In this document: positions 1 to 13,332 of the stretch, in pieces | Layout: each line of letters begins with the position of its first letter | How positions within the stretch are numbered: the stretch's first letter is position 1 | NCBI GenBank assembly: GCA_013396755.1 | Contig: VWZF01003190.1 | Location: 2,719,050 to 2,783,049, forward strand | Length of the DNA: 64,000 nt | Direction of reading: 5' to 3' | Source: Sclerurus mexicanus | Lineage: Eukaryota; Chordata; Aves; Passeriformes; Furnariidae | Program-made: the position numbers and the translations under genes | The notes under the pieces: generated by a model | Seen by the model: only the letters and a program-made list of their open reading frames with translations | Told to the model about the DNA's origin: nothing | Databases searched by the model: none

Positions 1-2146
1 AGAGCATTAAATTTTCCTTTTCTGCTTGCTTCTGTAATGTAGTCTTTCACTAAGCTGATGCTTAGGAAAAAAACTGACATGGGCAAGAAGTACTCTCACT
101 TTACAGCTGCAATATCAGTAAAAGGAAAAAGAAAATCCTGCTCTTTTTAGGCAATGTGTGTTAATGACAAATGACTGACTTATCAGTATTGAAGGTTCCA
201 TTTCAGTAGTAGAATCAGCTGATAAACTATGGAAATGTTTTCTTTTAAAGTATGAGTATAATTATAAGCAACTATAAGTAGCAGAAAACAGGGGTGGGGT
301 TTATCAGAATCTAAACCCACAAATCATTAAGGTATAGTCCACCAACTTTCATTTGTAACAAATTTTAATGTGGTGGAAGTTGGTGTATGCAATGTAAATT
401 ACCCCAGTTTGAAAACAGTGAGCTTAATTTTTTTCTTTTCCTTTTTTTTTTTCTTTTAATGAAACCATTATGCCCTGTGGAGAATATAACATATTGGTTT
501 GAGTTTCTCTGCTACCCAATCACCAACAAGCCAGCAGTGTGCTGTAATGACAGCAAGTCAGAGTATTATATATCCATTGTTTCTATTACAGTCTCTTCTA
601 AAAGAAGGCCTATTTTTGCCTATAGCAGCATATTCACTCATTTTTGCTCATCAAATACAGAGAGTTTAAACTACTCTAGGTCTAGCATAATAGGTTTGGA
701 TTCCTAACACCTTCCCATTCCAAAATCTACCCATTATGATTGGAAAACAGACCAGTCTGCAATGACCAATTGACCCTAATTACATAAAAGTTTCAGTACC
801 TTGACTTGACAACATTTTTCAAACTAACAAAGCCATGCTCCATACACATATTTTTCTATATATGTGGGTAATTTTTTTTCACGTTTTTTGCATAATTGCA
901 CAGTAATTAATGCCTTATAAACAAGCTATGGCAGCTGTACTCATTGCAGTACAGATTACAGAGTTGTGTTGCTGCATTTGACTTTTTTAGCCTAAAGCTA
1001 TAAAAATAGTTAATGGAATTTTGTTTTTCACCCTGGTATTTAAACATGATAAGTTTTCCCATTAAAGATCCCTGACATTTTTGTATGACAGTAGATGAAG
1101 CTGAGTGACATGAGCCTCTGCCCTCTTGTGGCAGATCAGGTTGATGAACTAAGTTAACGATTAGAGATAGTTTCTTTAACTTCAATGGTGTCTATATAAA
1201 ATGATAGAAAGTTTTAAGGGTTCAGCTCTGCAGGAATGGAAATCTTAGTCCCACAGTTTCCTAATAGAGTCAGGCCCATAGGGAGAAAGCGACTGGCATT
1301 TCTGATTCAGCTCTGCCATTCAAACTCTGCCTTGAAGACTAGTATTTTCAAATTAAAAAACAAACAAACAAAAAAAACCCCTATGCCATGGTGATGGGTA
1401 AAGCTCTGCTTGCAAAAAATTGATCAGTTTTCTGCAGCTTTTCTACTGAGACTAACCAAGCTGGATTGCCCCTGTAAATATCCTGGCATACCCTGTTTAC
1501 AGCAGACAAATCATCAAATATAGGAATAAGCTGTAACAGTTCAATCCCATCTTCTAAAGACACCAGAGAGAATGTAATGATGGGGTATTTAATCAAAGTG
1601 TACTTCAATGCCACTGTTAAACAGAGAAAACTAGTGTGTGAATGTCCTCATATTACAAGGAGCTAAAGGAGTATAATTTGGACAATCAGGCAAGGAATAA
1701 ACTTTTTTCTCTTTTGCTGCCATAGCAGTAAAATATTTTGCAAGGCACTTGCTGATTCAGCAAATTCCCTTTCTTATTTTGAGCTTCTGACATAGTTTGT
1801 GGGTGGTTCACCAAGAAAAGAAAGGGTATAATAATAGAAAAAAGGCAGTGACAGACTGGTGAAAAGAAGTAGAGAGTCAGGAAAAATTTGTGAAGACAAG
1901 CTAAAAAGCTCTGGGTATATCAAAAGCCATAGGATGTTATAATAAATGAGTGATAATAGTTAAAATGTAGAAATACAGAAAAACGTAACTAAGGGAGACT
2001 GGATATCAGGTTTTGCTTGTCTGTGCAGAACTAATCTAATACACCCTTGGAACCAGATCAGAAGGGTCATCTTAGATCAAATTCAATACAAAAAAAGGCT
2101 AAGAGACCTTCTGAGGGAAGAGAGCTGGATAAGAAATAACCTGTTA

Positions 2147-2236
2147 CAAAACCAAATCAAAACAATCCCCCCCCAAACAAACAAACAGCGATGAAAAAAA
2201 TGCAAAAATCAAAACTACAAAACAAACAACAAACCA
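2147..2236 (+). repeat. A/C-rich low-complexity tract
   Basis: A mostly A and C segment with CAAA/CAAACAAA units and a C8 run. Similar tracts occur at 1352-1380, 4191-4252 and 35417-35456. Confidence 0.8.
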
Positions 2237-4190
2237 TTCCAGGTTCACCAAGTAGAAAAATAAGCTCAGGCTAAGTACAATGCTGTAGTAATGTATTTAC
2301 TGTCTTCAAACTTCATGATATAAATTAACAGTAGATTTGAAGTACAACAATTAATTCTGTTTCAGTCTTGTGTTCAGCACTCTAGGATCAGAAATCCCGT
2401 CTAATGAGTAAAATGTGACACTCATTTAGCAGTTGATTGCTTTAGTTATAATTGCAATACGTACTGGTGTAAGGGTCTGCCTGTTACCTAGTTTTGAGCC
2501 TGGTAGTGCATAGGTCTCTCCCCAGATGCCTTGGCGACCACAAAGGGCTGTGATGTGCTATATATTTCAATACTAGCAAACGTATCCACCATAAATAAAA
2601 CCATATGATATTCAGATATCAGATTGCCAAAGAAAACTGTCTGTAAAAAAGGTAGCATAAGAAAATCGTAAGAATAAGAAATAAAAATAGAAAAGAAATA
2701 GCAGTTCTTAAAGTTTGTAAGGACAGTTTGGACAGTTTTAACAATGTAATAACATTTGTCTATTTTTTGTAATGCAGTATCTGCTGAATGTTCTAGCCAG
2801 TCAATACCAGGGAATGTGCCATGAATCAGTCAACAGAATGTTATTGATTTGGGGGCATAGGAGGGGAAACAACAACAAAAGGCAAAAGAGGACAATGGAG
2901 CTTTTGCCATGTATTTGGCAGAATCTCAGCTTTAGTTTTTCTGCAGTTTGTAATGGACAGCACCCTCAATGCCTTCCTATCCAACCTTGCAGTTCCATGT
3001 TGTAGGAGTTTAAGACATCTTGACACCAAAATTATTATCAAAGAAAGAAAGAAAGAGAAAAAGGGTGTGTACATAAAGACTGAAAACTGGCAGAGCACTA
3101 GAGCTGACAGAAGAAAACAAGGGCTGTGAGTGAGTGTCAGGACTGGGAAGGCCCTGCACAGACATGAGAGGGTGAGTAGGAAAGCTGCGGAGAGAGGTGA
3201 ATGGGAAATAGAGGAAAGCCAGGAATTATTGGTGTCTCCACTGAACTTGCTTACAAAAACTATTTGAGTTATTGCTGCCTTATACACTTAATTGAAAATT
3301 AAAAAGAAAAACCACTGTGGATTAGCATCCTTGTAGCTGTGAGCATATTTACTATTAAATCCCACTTCTTCATGTCTTTTGTGTACAGCTACCATGAGCA
3401 GACAGCCTACCATTTTTCAAACATCTGCTTTGAAAGACTTGTGAATATTTGCTTACAGTAGCATATATTTAACATTTAAGCACTTTCAGCAACTCTTTGA
3501 AACAATTAGCTCATAATGAGCAGCTTCCATGCTCGCAAACTGTGCTAAAATGCTTATTAAAAACTTTAAAATGTTAAGACTCTGACTTTAACAAGAAAAG
3601 GCCACACAATCATCAGCTCACTCTTGGGAGTCTTTCTGGTGTGTTCTTTCTACAAAGCAGAAAATAATTGCTGCAAGGAAGTTCTATTTTACTACAAGCT
3701 TTTGTGCCAGGACGTTGTCTGAAGGTACATCAAAACCTGATGAGGTTGAGTGCCTTGTGACAGATTTCCTGAAACATCTTATGAACAGAGTTTTGACATG
3801 ATATATAATCAGAGGTATTTGGGATTTTCTTAGCCTTCTGCATGAACCTTTATCTCACTTTCTTCATCATCACCATCAGGCGCAAGGTGCTACCTTGCAA
3901 ACCTACCTCTAAAAACTAGAGTTTGACAAGATACTCAAGCCAGGTAAAAAAAGGGAAGGCAGAGTAAGTGTTTCCTGACACCACCTGTTCCAGAGAAGGG
4001 GCTGATAATGAGGTCTTGCCACAGGGTTACACCAGCAAAAAGAGGAACTTGGCTCCTAAGCAGGGCTTTTTCCTGTGTTTCCTGAACACAGAATATGTTG
4101 CCAGTATTTGAGAACTCTGCCTTGTTAAAACTGTCCTTGAAAAATCAGCAAGGCTTCTTTGTGGAGATCCCTCGGAGATTCCCTGAGTCT

Positions 4191-4252
4191 TAAAAAACAA
4201 ACAAACAAAAAATCAAAACAAAAAAACCCAACCAAAGAAACCCAAACAACAG
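4191..4252 (+). repeat. A/C-rich low-complexity tract
   Basis: CAAACAAAC-type sequence with AAACCC units, nearly free of G and T over about 60 bases. Confidence 0.8.
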
Positions 4253-5428
4253 ATTTTAACTTCAGCCTTGGAACCTGGATTCTTTATTTAGCTGAACTAC
4301 AAAAATAGAAATAAATAAATTTTAAAACCTCTCCTTTTCCCCCCTGAACTTTAAAACTGTTTATTTTTGCCTTGAGATGTAAACCCTTCTCATCTAAATG
4401 CACCTAATCTGTAGTTTGCAACTCCTGGACACTTTGCAAAATGGAAAAGTACCCAAAAGGGATTTACTAGTTTATTTCACCTATCCTATTAGAGGTACTG
4501 TTTCACATCAAATATGTATAAGAGGGAGTTATTTTAAGATTCTGACAAATTCAGAAAGCAACAATACTATGAAAAATATATGGAATGCATAGGCATTTGG
4601 AAACTCAAGACCATTAATTTATTATTGATAGGCCACTTGGTCCAGAAGTAGCCATGATGCTTCCACATACAGGAAGCAATTTTTTTCATGACTTGTGTGG
4701 CATTTAGCTTAGATGCGTCAATCCAGCATCCTGTATCTTGGTTCTTCTTTTGTCATGCATGTGAATTGTTGTTCCATATATCATATTCTATGGTATTGAA
4801 AAATATTGCTCTTATGAAGAAACAATGAAAGCTTGTAAGAAAGATCTGGGATGCAGATATTTGGAAGTACTTCCCTTTTTCCTTCATATTCAAACACACT
4901 TGAAATACTGTTCTAAAATATACATTGAGAATTACAGTGATAAGATGTTCGTTCAGATTCTCTAAATAAACTAAAGAGTTCTTGTAAATTATGCAGATTT
5001 TAAATACATAAATGAAATAACCAGTGCATCTTTAGTATACCTTATTTTCTGATTATCTACATAATTACCATAATTGCCCACTGTATTGAATGCATTTTAG
5101 TAATAGTCTAATTGCTATTATGTGCCTGGAAATGTCAAGTTTCTAGTCATTGTCAATAGGTGGCATATGTGCTTGGCATCATAAATTATATATCATCTGA
5201 AAGAGGAATAATCAGTTGATCCTTTGCTAACTTGGCTGATTTTTGGGGTAGAGAGGGAATCTACTTTTAAAAATTTTTTCTTTTAAGTATCTAAGTATTG
5301 CATTAGATAATGATTTTGCATACATCATGAAATAAACTTCTGTGAATAAATTGAGCAAAATTAACCAAACTAGAACTTGACCAAAACACCAGCTTCCCCA
5401 CCAGGCAGAAAAATTAGGTTTTATTATT

Positions 5429-5455
5429 CCTGTTGTTGTTATTGTTGTTGTTGTT
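5429..5455 (+). repeat. Imperfect (GTT)n microsatellite
   Basis: Seven or so GTT units interrupted by one ATT. Confidence 0.85.
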
Positions 5456-7528
5456 TTACTAGTACTAGTAGTGATTGTAATTGTAAATAAAATAAGAAAA
5501 ATAAACCTTGGTCATATTCAGCAAAAATTCTGAGGTTAGTTCTTCTTCCACTGCTAGATATATTAATGAGCTTTTAAAGGAAAACATGATTTTTCCCTGC
5601 CCTTTCTCCAAAGCAACATGAGCCCGTTCTGACTAAGTATGAGCCATCAAACAAGTATAGAGCTTCAATAGTACAGCACTAAGCATGGCTACAATGCCCT
5701 ATATCACAGCAGTTCATACCTCATGTTTTGAAGATGCTTTCCTTTAATCGGCTCAAAATATAGGCAGACTGACACTGCATCTGCTCATAAAATATTACGT
5801 CGATATATATTCTGGTAATATCACCTGATTTAGTGCGTCATTCAGCAGGTCTGGACTCAGTCTTTAGTTAGTTCTAATCAGAAGTCTTCTACTTCCCTTG
5901 CAAAAGATTTTTCAGATAGGGTCCTCTGGATACACAGGACAACCCACATATCCAGAACTCTCAAGCATCCAGAGAAAAAAAAAACAACCAAACAAAAAAG
6001 CAAAATAACATTAAAACTGTCACATTTTATGGGGTTTTTAAATGTGTTTAATATAGTTCAAACATCTATATTAACAAATAGTTAGGAAATTATGTACTTG
6101 AAAAGCAAACATTGCCATTAGTGGCAGATCTGATTAATAAATGCTACAGTATAGAACACTTCTAGGCTTTTGTTGGTTTGTGTTGAAATTCTTTCAGTAC
6201 TAAGAAGGAACATAAACCTTCACTAAAGTTTCAGAGAATGCACCACCAAATCAGCTTTCATACCAAGTAACAATCTTGGATCCCCAATGGCAACTGATTG
6301 CACGTACATTTTGGAATCTCCAGAATGCTTTCTATGGAAGATTGATCTGAGTAAAGTGTGGGAACTGTTTCTTGAAAACAAATTAAAAAAAAGAGGACAT
6401 TCTTAGAAGGTCACTTTTTTTTTTTTTTTGTGCTTGTTATACCTTGCTTTTATAATGGCATGAGAAGACTCAGATTATACTTAGTTAATATATGTAATAT
6501 ATACTTATATTTAGTGTAAGAATATTATTTTTAGGGGATGAGTGCCTATATTTGCCACATCAACATCAGCTGGGTTTTGAAGTACAAACCACCCTGAAAA
6601 ATCAGGCTGCAGTTTTGCATAGGCTGGTCATGTCAAAATTGAAGGCATATATTTAAATCTTTGTAATTATCTCTACCTATAGAGTTAATCACCAATTAAG
6701 TCTACGTACAAAAAATTCTGAGGCAAACAGATCCATTATTTGCTGTGTTAACCTGCATGGTAGCCTTTGCCTATGGAGCATTATGTCTTAATAGTGGATG
6801 GTTTATTTGTTCTTGTGCCTTTTGTTTTGTTTTTAGAACATTATGTAGTACCTGAAAACACAGGAATGCAATTATTCTTCTTGTGTTTTGCAGGGAGGTC
6901 TAATTAAGCAGGTCTCCACTGTTACAGGCACAGCTGTGAAAGAATTGACTGTGACATGAGTTATGTATCCCAAACTGAAGGTAAGATAGCTCTGTAGAGG
7001 ATTAGTTTGTTGTCTGAGAGTAGGACCAACAACAAAAGATACAAGTAATATCAGAAGATAGCATTATTTTCTTGTGTTGCCGATTTCTTTCTTTGGCAAG
7101 TATCATAAGTTGTTCTTTTAATGTTAACCTGTTCTTTTAAAGAGTAAAATCATCACTGACTAAACTACTTTGATAGTTTAGAGTACAAGAAAAGAGGATT
7201 CTATTTTGTTCAAGTATTCCGTAGTGCTCTGATGCATGTAAAATGGCCCAATTACTGCATATATGTACCAAGAAAAAATATCTAACTGATATATCAAAAA
7301 CTATATAAAAAACTAATGTAAAGAGACAAAATACCAAAACTTAAATGAAGACACACTTCCTTCTTTTAATTACTGATATTTTATAAATTACCCACCTTAA
7401 TACCTGTGTATTTCCTTGTTCACCTCCAATGTACAGTGGTTTCAGTTCTTCTGCCAGGGGGCAATGGTAAAGTCTCAGTTGAATTAAACAAATGGAGGCA
7501 CAGACCATTGTGTAATTACAGGGAGCGG

Positions 7529-7663
7529 TTACTGGGGGAGTGGCACGTAAGGGTAGTGGGTAGGGTTCGGGTCAGGGTTACAGTAAAGGCTAGGCTTAGG
7601 TTTTGGCATCTGGTTAGTGTTAGGACCAGGGGTAATATGTGGTTGTGTTACTGGGGGAGTGGC
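7529..7663 (+). repeat. Degenerate TTAGGG-like patch flanked by 16-bp direct repeats
   Basis: The 16-mer TTACTGGGGGAGTGGC occurs at 7529-7544 and again at 7648-7663. Between them lie many G-rich heptamer-like units (GTAAGGG, GGTAGGG, TTCGGG, TCAGGG, TTAGG), all with G on the plus strand. This resembles a decayed interstitial telomere-type or other G-rich minisatellite. The overlapping 114-codon frame is produced by the repeat. Confidence 0.5.
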
Positions 7664-8436
7664 TTTCATTACGGAGAGGTCCATTGCTTAATACAAACTG
7701 AAACAACTGGAATTTTTTTCAATAGGATTTTAATACTTGACTATCTATGATTTGTTTAATACCATCCATGTGAATAGAAATTCATGCCATAAAAACTAAG
7801 AGGTTTCTATCCTGATTTTCTAATCTAGTACTTGAAAATAGCACTGAGGGTTAGTTTCCTTCTTGGCTTCACAATATTTGTAGAATTACTGTAGAATAAA
7901 TTATTGGAAACTATGAACTTAAAGGAAATAAATATGTTGAGGAATTGTGTTGTCACACTGTAGTACATGAGAGTAAAACTACTGGTACAGAGCAAAAGAT
8001 AGATTTCTCTGAAGGCAATTGGAATTTAGCTACTGGTTTCCACATTGCCAACATTTCACTGCCATTACACAGAGAGAGTTTGGCTATTTTTACCTTTAAT
8101 TAATGTACAGTTCATCTGTTTTCCTATCCCTCCTCACTTATTTTCTCTTCTTCCTACTCTCCCTCCCTCCGTACCTCTCTTTGGTTCCTGTTTTATATCT
8201 GCTGCATCTGCCAGGCAGTTAAATTTTAAAATAGCTTTTCCCTTTGAAGTGCTAATGCCAGCACTGCTATTTCTATAGCAAGTAACTTCACTGACTGTTG
8301 TGGTTTGCTTTTACTCTCTGTTTTATGTGTTTGTAAGTGCATTTGTAGGGTGTTATGTGATTTTAACAGTGAAGAGATGGAAAAAATGAAAAGAAAGAAA
8401 AAATCTCTTAATTAACTTTTATAAATAAAAGTTAAA

Positions 8437-8545
8437 TCCCAGCTGCTCCACCTCAGGCTGTGATCTCGTCAGATCTCACAAGCTAAGCAGGTTGAACTTG
8501 GTAATTTAATAGGAGACCTCTGAGGAAAACCCAAGTGTCGTAGCA
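8437..8545 (+). repeat. 5S-rRNA-derived element (pseudogene or SINE head)
   Basis: The segment follows the vertebrate 5S rRNA gene with gaps and substitutions: TGATCTCGTCAGATCTCACA and AAGCTAAGCAGG (box A region), then GGAGACC (box C region) and AAGTGTCGTAGCA near the 3' end. It lacks the intact box C and the terminator, so it is not a functional 5S gene. The sequence continues past the 5S-like part without a clear end, which fits the 5S-derived head of a SINE (for example the AmnSINE1 type) as well as a lone 5S pseudogene. Confidence 0.7.
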
Positions 8546-9772
8546 CTGAAGATTCAGTAGCTGCCATGGTTCTTCTTCAAGAAGTGCTTCTTTCTTCACG
8601 GAATCCATCAGTGGCTATGAAACATGGCAGGTCTGTAGAGAAAAGCTTAATACTGACTGAAGGTAGGAGGATGTTCTTCTGAAAGGACCACTTTGTACAC
8701 ACACTCATTTAGAGTCCTAACCATCTGCTAGTGGTCAGGGATAGGAAAGCAGATGAATTATACACTGGAGGAAGAGTGCTGGACCTTTGATCAGTTCCAG
8801 CATGAGAGGCATTTCACTTTTTGTGTATCGAGCACTTCAGCAATCACTGTTGTCTTCTGCAAGATGATTCTTTTTGCTGTTGAATATGATATGTGTGTGT
8901 TTATTTTTAACTGTCCTTATGTGACCACTTTACGATATGGTGTACGTTCATGTAATAAAGTGGAAAAAAATGCATTCTATGCTTTCATGTTAACCTGTTT
9001 TGGAGTCCTTACTATGATACAGAAAGCTCAGAAGTGTCCATTTAAAATATTTATGTTACATTCTTTCACCCTGGGAATATTTCATTCATGATTGTATTGC
9101 ATCTTCCACATGAGTAGTTTCATTTATTTGCACATATAGAAAAAAGCCCATTGATTAATAATGAGGTCACCAGTCATGTGCACTGAAAATATTAATCATC
9201 TGAACTATCTGGATTATTCTTAAGGTTTTCTTTGGGGAAGATAATGTAAGATAACTGTTTCCTGGTCTATATAAGTCAGGAATGTACTCATACTTTAGAG
9301 TTTAACAGCAGGTCAAAACTTCATGGCTTGAATGGCTGTTTCCGTGAGCTGATGAACATACAAAATCCTGTTTTCATGAACAAGGCAATGGAGTATTGCT
9401 TCACTGATTGCTCCAAGCCACTCAGCTCTCTCCTTTTCTAAGTTTTTTTCAAGGCTCTGGGGGGAAAAGTCAAAAGATACCTGCCTACATTCTCTCTTAT
9501 TTTTTTGTAGACTTGCTGGAGAGGGGATGTAGGTGTATTGAGCAGGTTACAGAGGGAGAGTAGAGACACCTAAATCTTCATATAGAGGTTGAGAATTAAA
9601 AACTTTTCCTACTGTATAGGAATGTCTTTTTGATTTAGCAGGTCTTGGGGGCATTTGAATAATAGCTAGATATACCAGTTTCAGCTCCCAAAGTATAAAT
9701 GATTCCTATGAACATCTTAGAGGAAGGCATACCTCTGACAGTGTAAGGTGGGAATTCTGTAAATCAATAATG

Positions 9773-9843
9773 ATATGTATATTTATGTCTGAGATTTATC
9801 ACTTTAATAACAGCATATGTATTTACATCTGAGATTTATCACT
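9773..9843 (+). repeat. Local partial duplication (about 30 bp units)
   Basis: Two diverged copies of ATGTATTTACATCTGAGATT followed by TATCACT lie at about 9775-9802 and 9815-9843, separated by about a dozen bases. It looks like a small tandem duplication. Confidence 0.7.
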
Positions 9844-12800
9844 GTCAGACAGCTTTGTTATTGTGCCCAATAACTGGTCAAAATTTGGGGGTTTGTAGAT
9901 TATTCCCACTAGAAGGGAATAGAGTTAATAGAGATTGATCTTTTTTTAGTGCAGTCCTATTTCTAAAAAGCATCATTAAAAAAATCTTTTCTTGAGCACA
10001 GCAGAAATTATACATATTAAAAAATCTGCCTTTTTTTTTTTTTTCCCAGGGATTCACCCATGTCAGTCTGTGCCAGCAGCCCGAAAGCTGTCTAGGTTTG
10101 CTCCTTGGTACCTGTTGTTTGGCAGTAATTTGACATGAGCTCCTTCTACATATAGTCTCTTTTTCCATGTTTGCACGTCCTACATGCACTGGCCCTATTT
10201 GTTTCACCTATATTTGTTTCCTTCTTAAAAAAAATCAGCAAAACCACTCCACCTGCTTCATTCATATTCTGACTTGACTTTTTCAAGCTTTTGTTTTTTA
10301 CAGAGACATGTAATTGTGTTTGGGGTTTAGAGACTACAGTCATTTCAGCTACTTGTTTCTTACATCTATCTTAAATGAAGAGGGACAGCTATACCCAAGA
10401 GCTGCAATGAGGTTTACCTGACCTATAATTTTACAGCATTATAAACCACATTTCAGCTGAAACTTCAGGTCTAGCAAAACAGTAAAGGTCTTGCTTCAGC
10501 ATTGTGGTGTAGTGAGTTTTCCTCTCAGTGATCTCATGTCTGTTCCTCCACAAGCAGGAAATGCATCAAAGTTCTGAAGGGCAAGTCTGCAATACCCTTT
10601 ACTCTTTGGCTGTTTGCACAGCTTCAGGAAGATGTTCAGAGATTGTGTACTATTGACACCAGCCCTGTCAGCAACTTGCCCTAGCTTTGTACAGATCATT
10701 TTGGACTGTTTTCAGGGTGAGAGAACTCCAAAAGCAATTGTACTTTTAGTTACAGTCTGCTCTGAGTCTGCATAAGGTAAAACTCAGCTGGACTGGTAAT
10801 TTGGTTTAATGTCTTTTTTTTTATCATCTTATTCCTTGCTGTGATTTTTCTTTCACCCTTCCTATTTTCTCTTTCTTCAGTTCGCTGCCTCTGGTGACAT
10901 AATTTAGAGTAATACAGTGGACATATGAGTGAGGGTATTTAAAATTGAGGGCAATTTAAAAAATCAGAAATAATGTATATAGTAAAGTGTTTTAGCTTCA
11001 AAAATCATCTACACTTGTTTGGAATGCCCTCAGCAACACTTCAGGAATCACAGAATTGCCCCATTTTTGGAAAATAAACTTGTCATGTTTCAGCACCATT
11101 GATTATGATCAGTAACTTGTGTCTATTGCTTTACTGTTAATAAGGATTTCTAACAGTCTTTCTAACTTCAGTAAGAAAAAGTCATTTAATAAAAATCAAG
11201 ATGTCAGGAATCACAATACTCAATTACCAAATAAACATGAGAGAAATAGCACTTCTCTGGAGTATTTCAAAGGTTGGTACTGTGTTGAATAACAGATGTT
11301 GTGTATGTCAAGTCCTGAGGTTTTGTATGATAAAGTTCCTCTAAGTTATATACAGATTGAAATCCACAGTTGTCTAGATAATCTCACTTTGTTATAAAGC
11401 TCAGAATAAAAAAAAGTTGATCCAAACTCACTCTTAACGAACTCCAGTGACTTGAGTACTGGATCTGCCCCATTATTTGTCAGATATTTAATTCACTTAA
11501 GAATAATTGAAAATTAAGGCAAAAGACACCCTTCATGCCTTGAGTTTTAGTCTGTGCTGAAACCACAGTTTCCATGCAGTAGCCAGAATTAATTATAAAT
11601 CAAACCAACTTCATGAACCTTAGCAGATGAATAAATGTGACCAAGCTTTGAATATTAAGCCTTGAATCAAACAAATATTGTATGGCCTTCAGGCCAGAGA
11701 TATTTCACATGGATATACTATAATAATTTGCTTTTAGTTTGACTAAATCAGGATTGATTTTACCATAAAAATATTATTCCTTCAATATGATTTATTTTCC
11801 AGAAATAAACCTCATAAAATTTTATGTTTATATTTTATATAAGCTACTGTAATTAGGAATTTTATGTCAAATACAGTAAACCGTCAGAGAAAATTCAGTG
11901 AATGAAATCCTAGCTCTGATGAAGGAACTAGCAGAATTTCTTTGATTTTTGTGTGATTGAGGTTTCATCCAAAGTCTTTGATGAAGATGCACAAAGACCA
12001 AATGTCTAGATGTGACAGCACAGGAACTTGATCCACAATATGAACAAACTTATCATTTGAAATATTTCCAATGAATCTATGTCCATATAAATTCAGATGT
12101 TGCAGTAGTGGAACTATGCATCCATATGTAATAAATCTATGTTTTCATGCCAATATGGTATCAGCACGGATGTTAATCATTTTGTCGAAACATAAAGTTT
12201 ACTTCAATAAATAAAAACAATATAAGAAATCCAGGCTTTGAAGTTTTGAATACTTGCATATTTACATAGCTTTACAAATGTCATTGAGATGACACATGAA
12301 TAAAATTGCCTGTTCAATTGAGTTTTGTAATAAGGAATCAGAAGAATTTCCAAAAATAGAAGAAACAAGTGAAAAGCATTGAAAACAGGTCTTCCCCCCC
12401 CCCCTCCAACCATGGTGATTTTAACTTGAGTTGTAGTACTAAGCCGTTTGTAAGTAGGAAACCCAGCACAGCAGATAGATTGGACTTTTACCAGGCTAGC
12501 CATACCTGTTTTTCTCCTCTATCCTTTCAATTATACTGCATCTTTATTCGTCTATCACAATTGACACATCATACACCATCTCATTTAACACCTTTGTTTT
12601 TTCCAGAGTTTAATGCTAGTAACCTGGAAGCAGGCATCTGTATGTGAGCATCTATTGAAATGGAAGAGAAGAAAACCTGTATAAAAATTGTGAAGCAAAT
12701 AAGGACCTGTAAAAGGAGGAGAGCTTACTCTAAAAAGAGATCAATGCATAACATGGAATTTCCTAGATTCATTAAGAATCGGTCTTATTATTTCCATATC

Positions 12801-13290
12801 CATTAATAAATTCACTAATGATCTTAGAAAAAAGAAAATGTGTAATTTGCTGCTCATTCCCAGCTTGTCAACATCACACACAAAATACTGGAGCCACGAA
12901 ATTGTGTTATATTGTAGGATAACAAAATTCAATACTATGCACTAAAGCACAAGAAAAACTTTTGGTGTAACCTGGTATTTTGAGAGTCAAAAGTTGTATA
13001 GCATGAGAAAGACTTGGTTGGTACTGAATACAAGACAAACTAAAAGCTAACAACATAGGAAAGTCATGAAAGAAAGGCAAATCTCTTCTTTAGCAGTCTT
13101 TAAATGGAGATGGAGAGATTTAATGCTATTGTGCACATTGCTAGTAAGAATTTATGGTAATGCCATGTGTAAAAATCTATCCATCAGTGTTTAAGGCACA
13201 CTAATTCAAACTGTAATAGGTCATAGACATTGTCAGGGAAATCCAGAACTTGTTTTATGAAAAGAGATTCAAAGAGGAACTGGGTCAATT

Positions 13291-13332
13291 AAAAAAAAAA
13301 ATAAATATATATATATATATAAAAAAAAATAT
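13291..13332 (+). repeat. A-tract / (AT)n / A-tract microsatellite
   Basis: Ten or more A residues, then alternating AT, then a second A run and ATATG. Confidence 0.9.

Noticed and set aside
2841..3287. 148-codon minus-strand ORF
   Set aside because: Hydrophobic and Ser/Leu-rich, opposite a GAAA-rich purine tract, with no recognisable homology or splice context; consistent with chance.
7406..7750. 114-codon ORF with RVRVRVTVKARLRF-like repeats
   Set aside because: Generated by the telomere-like G-rich repeat.
8437..8545. Functional 5S rRNA gene
   Set aside because: Too many substitutions, and no intact internal control region or T-run terminator.
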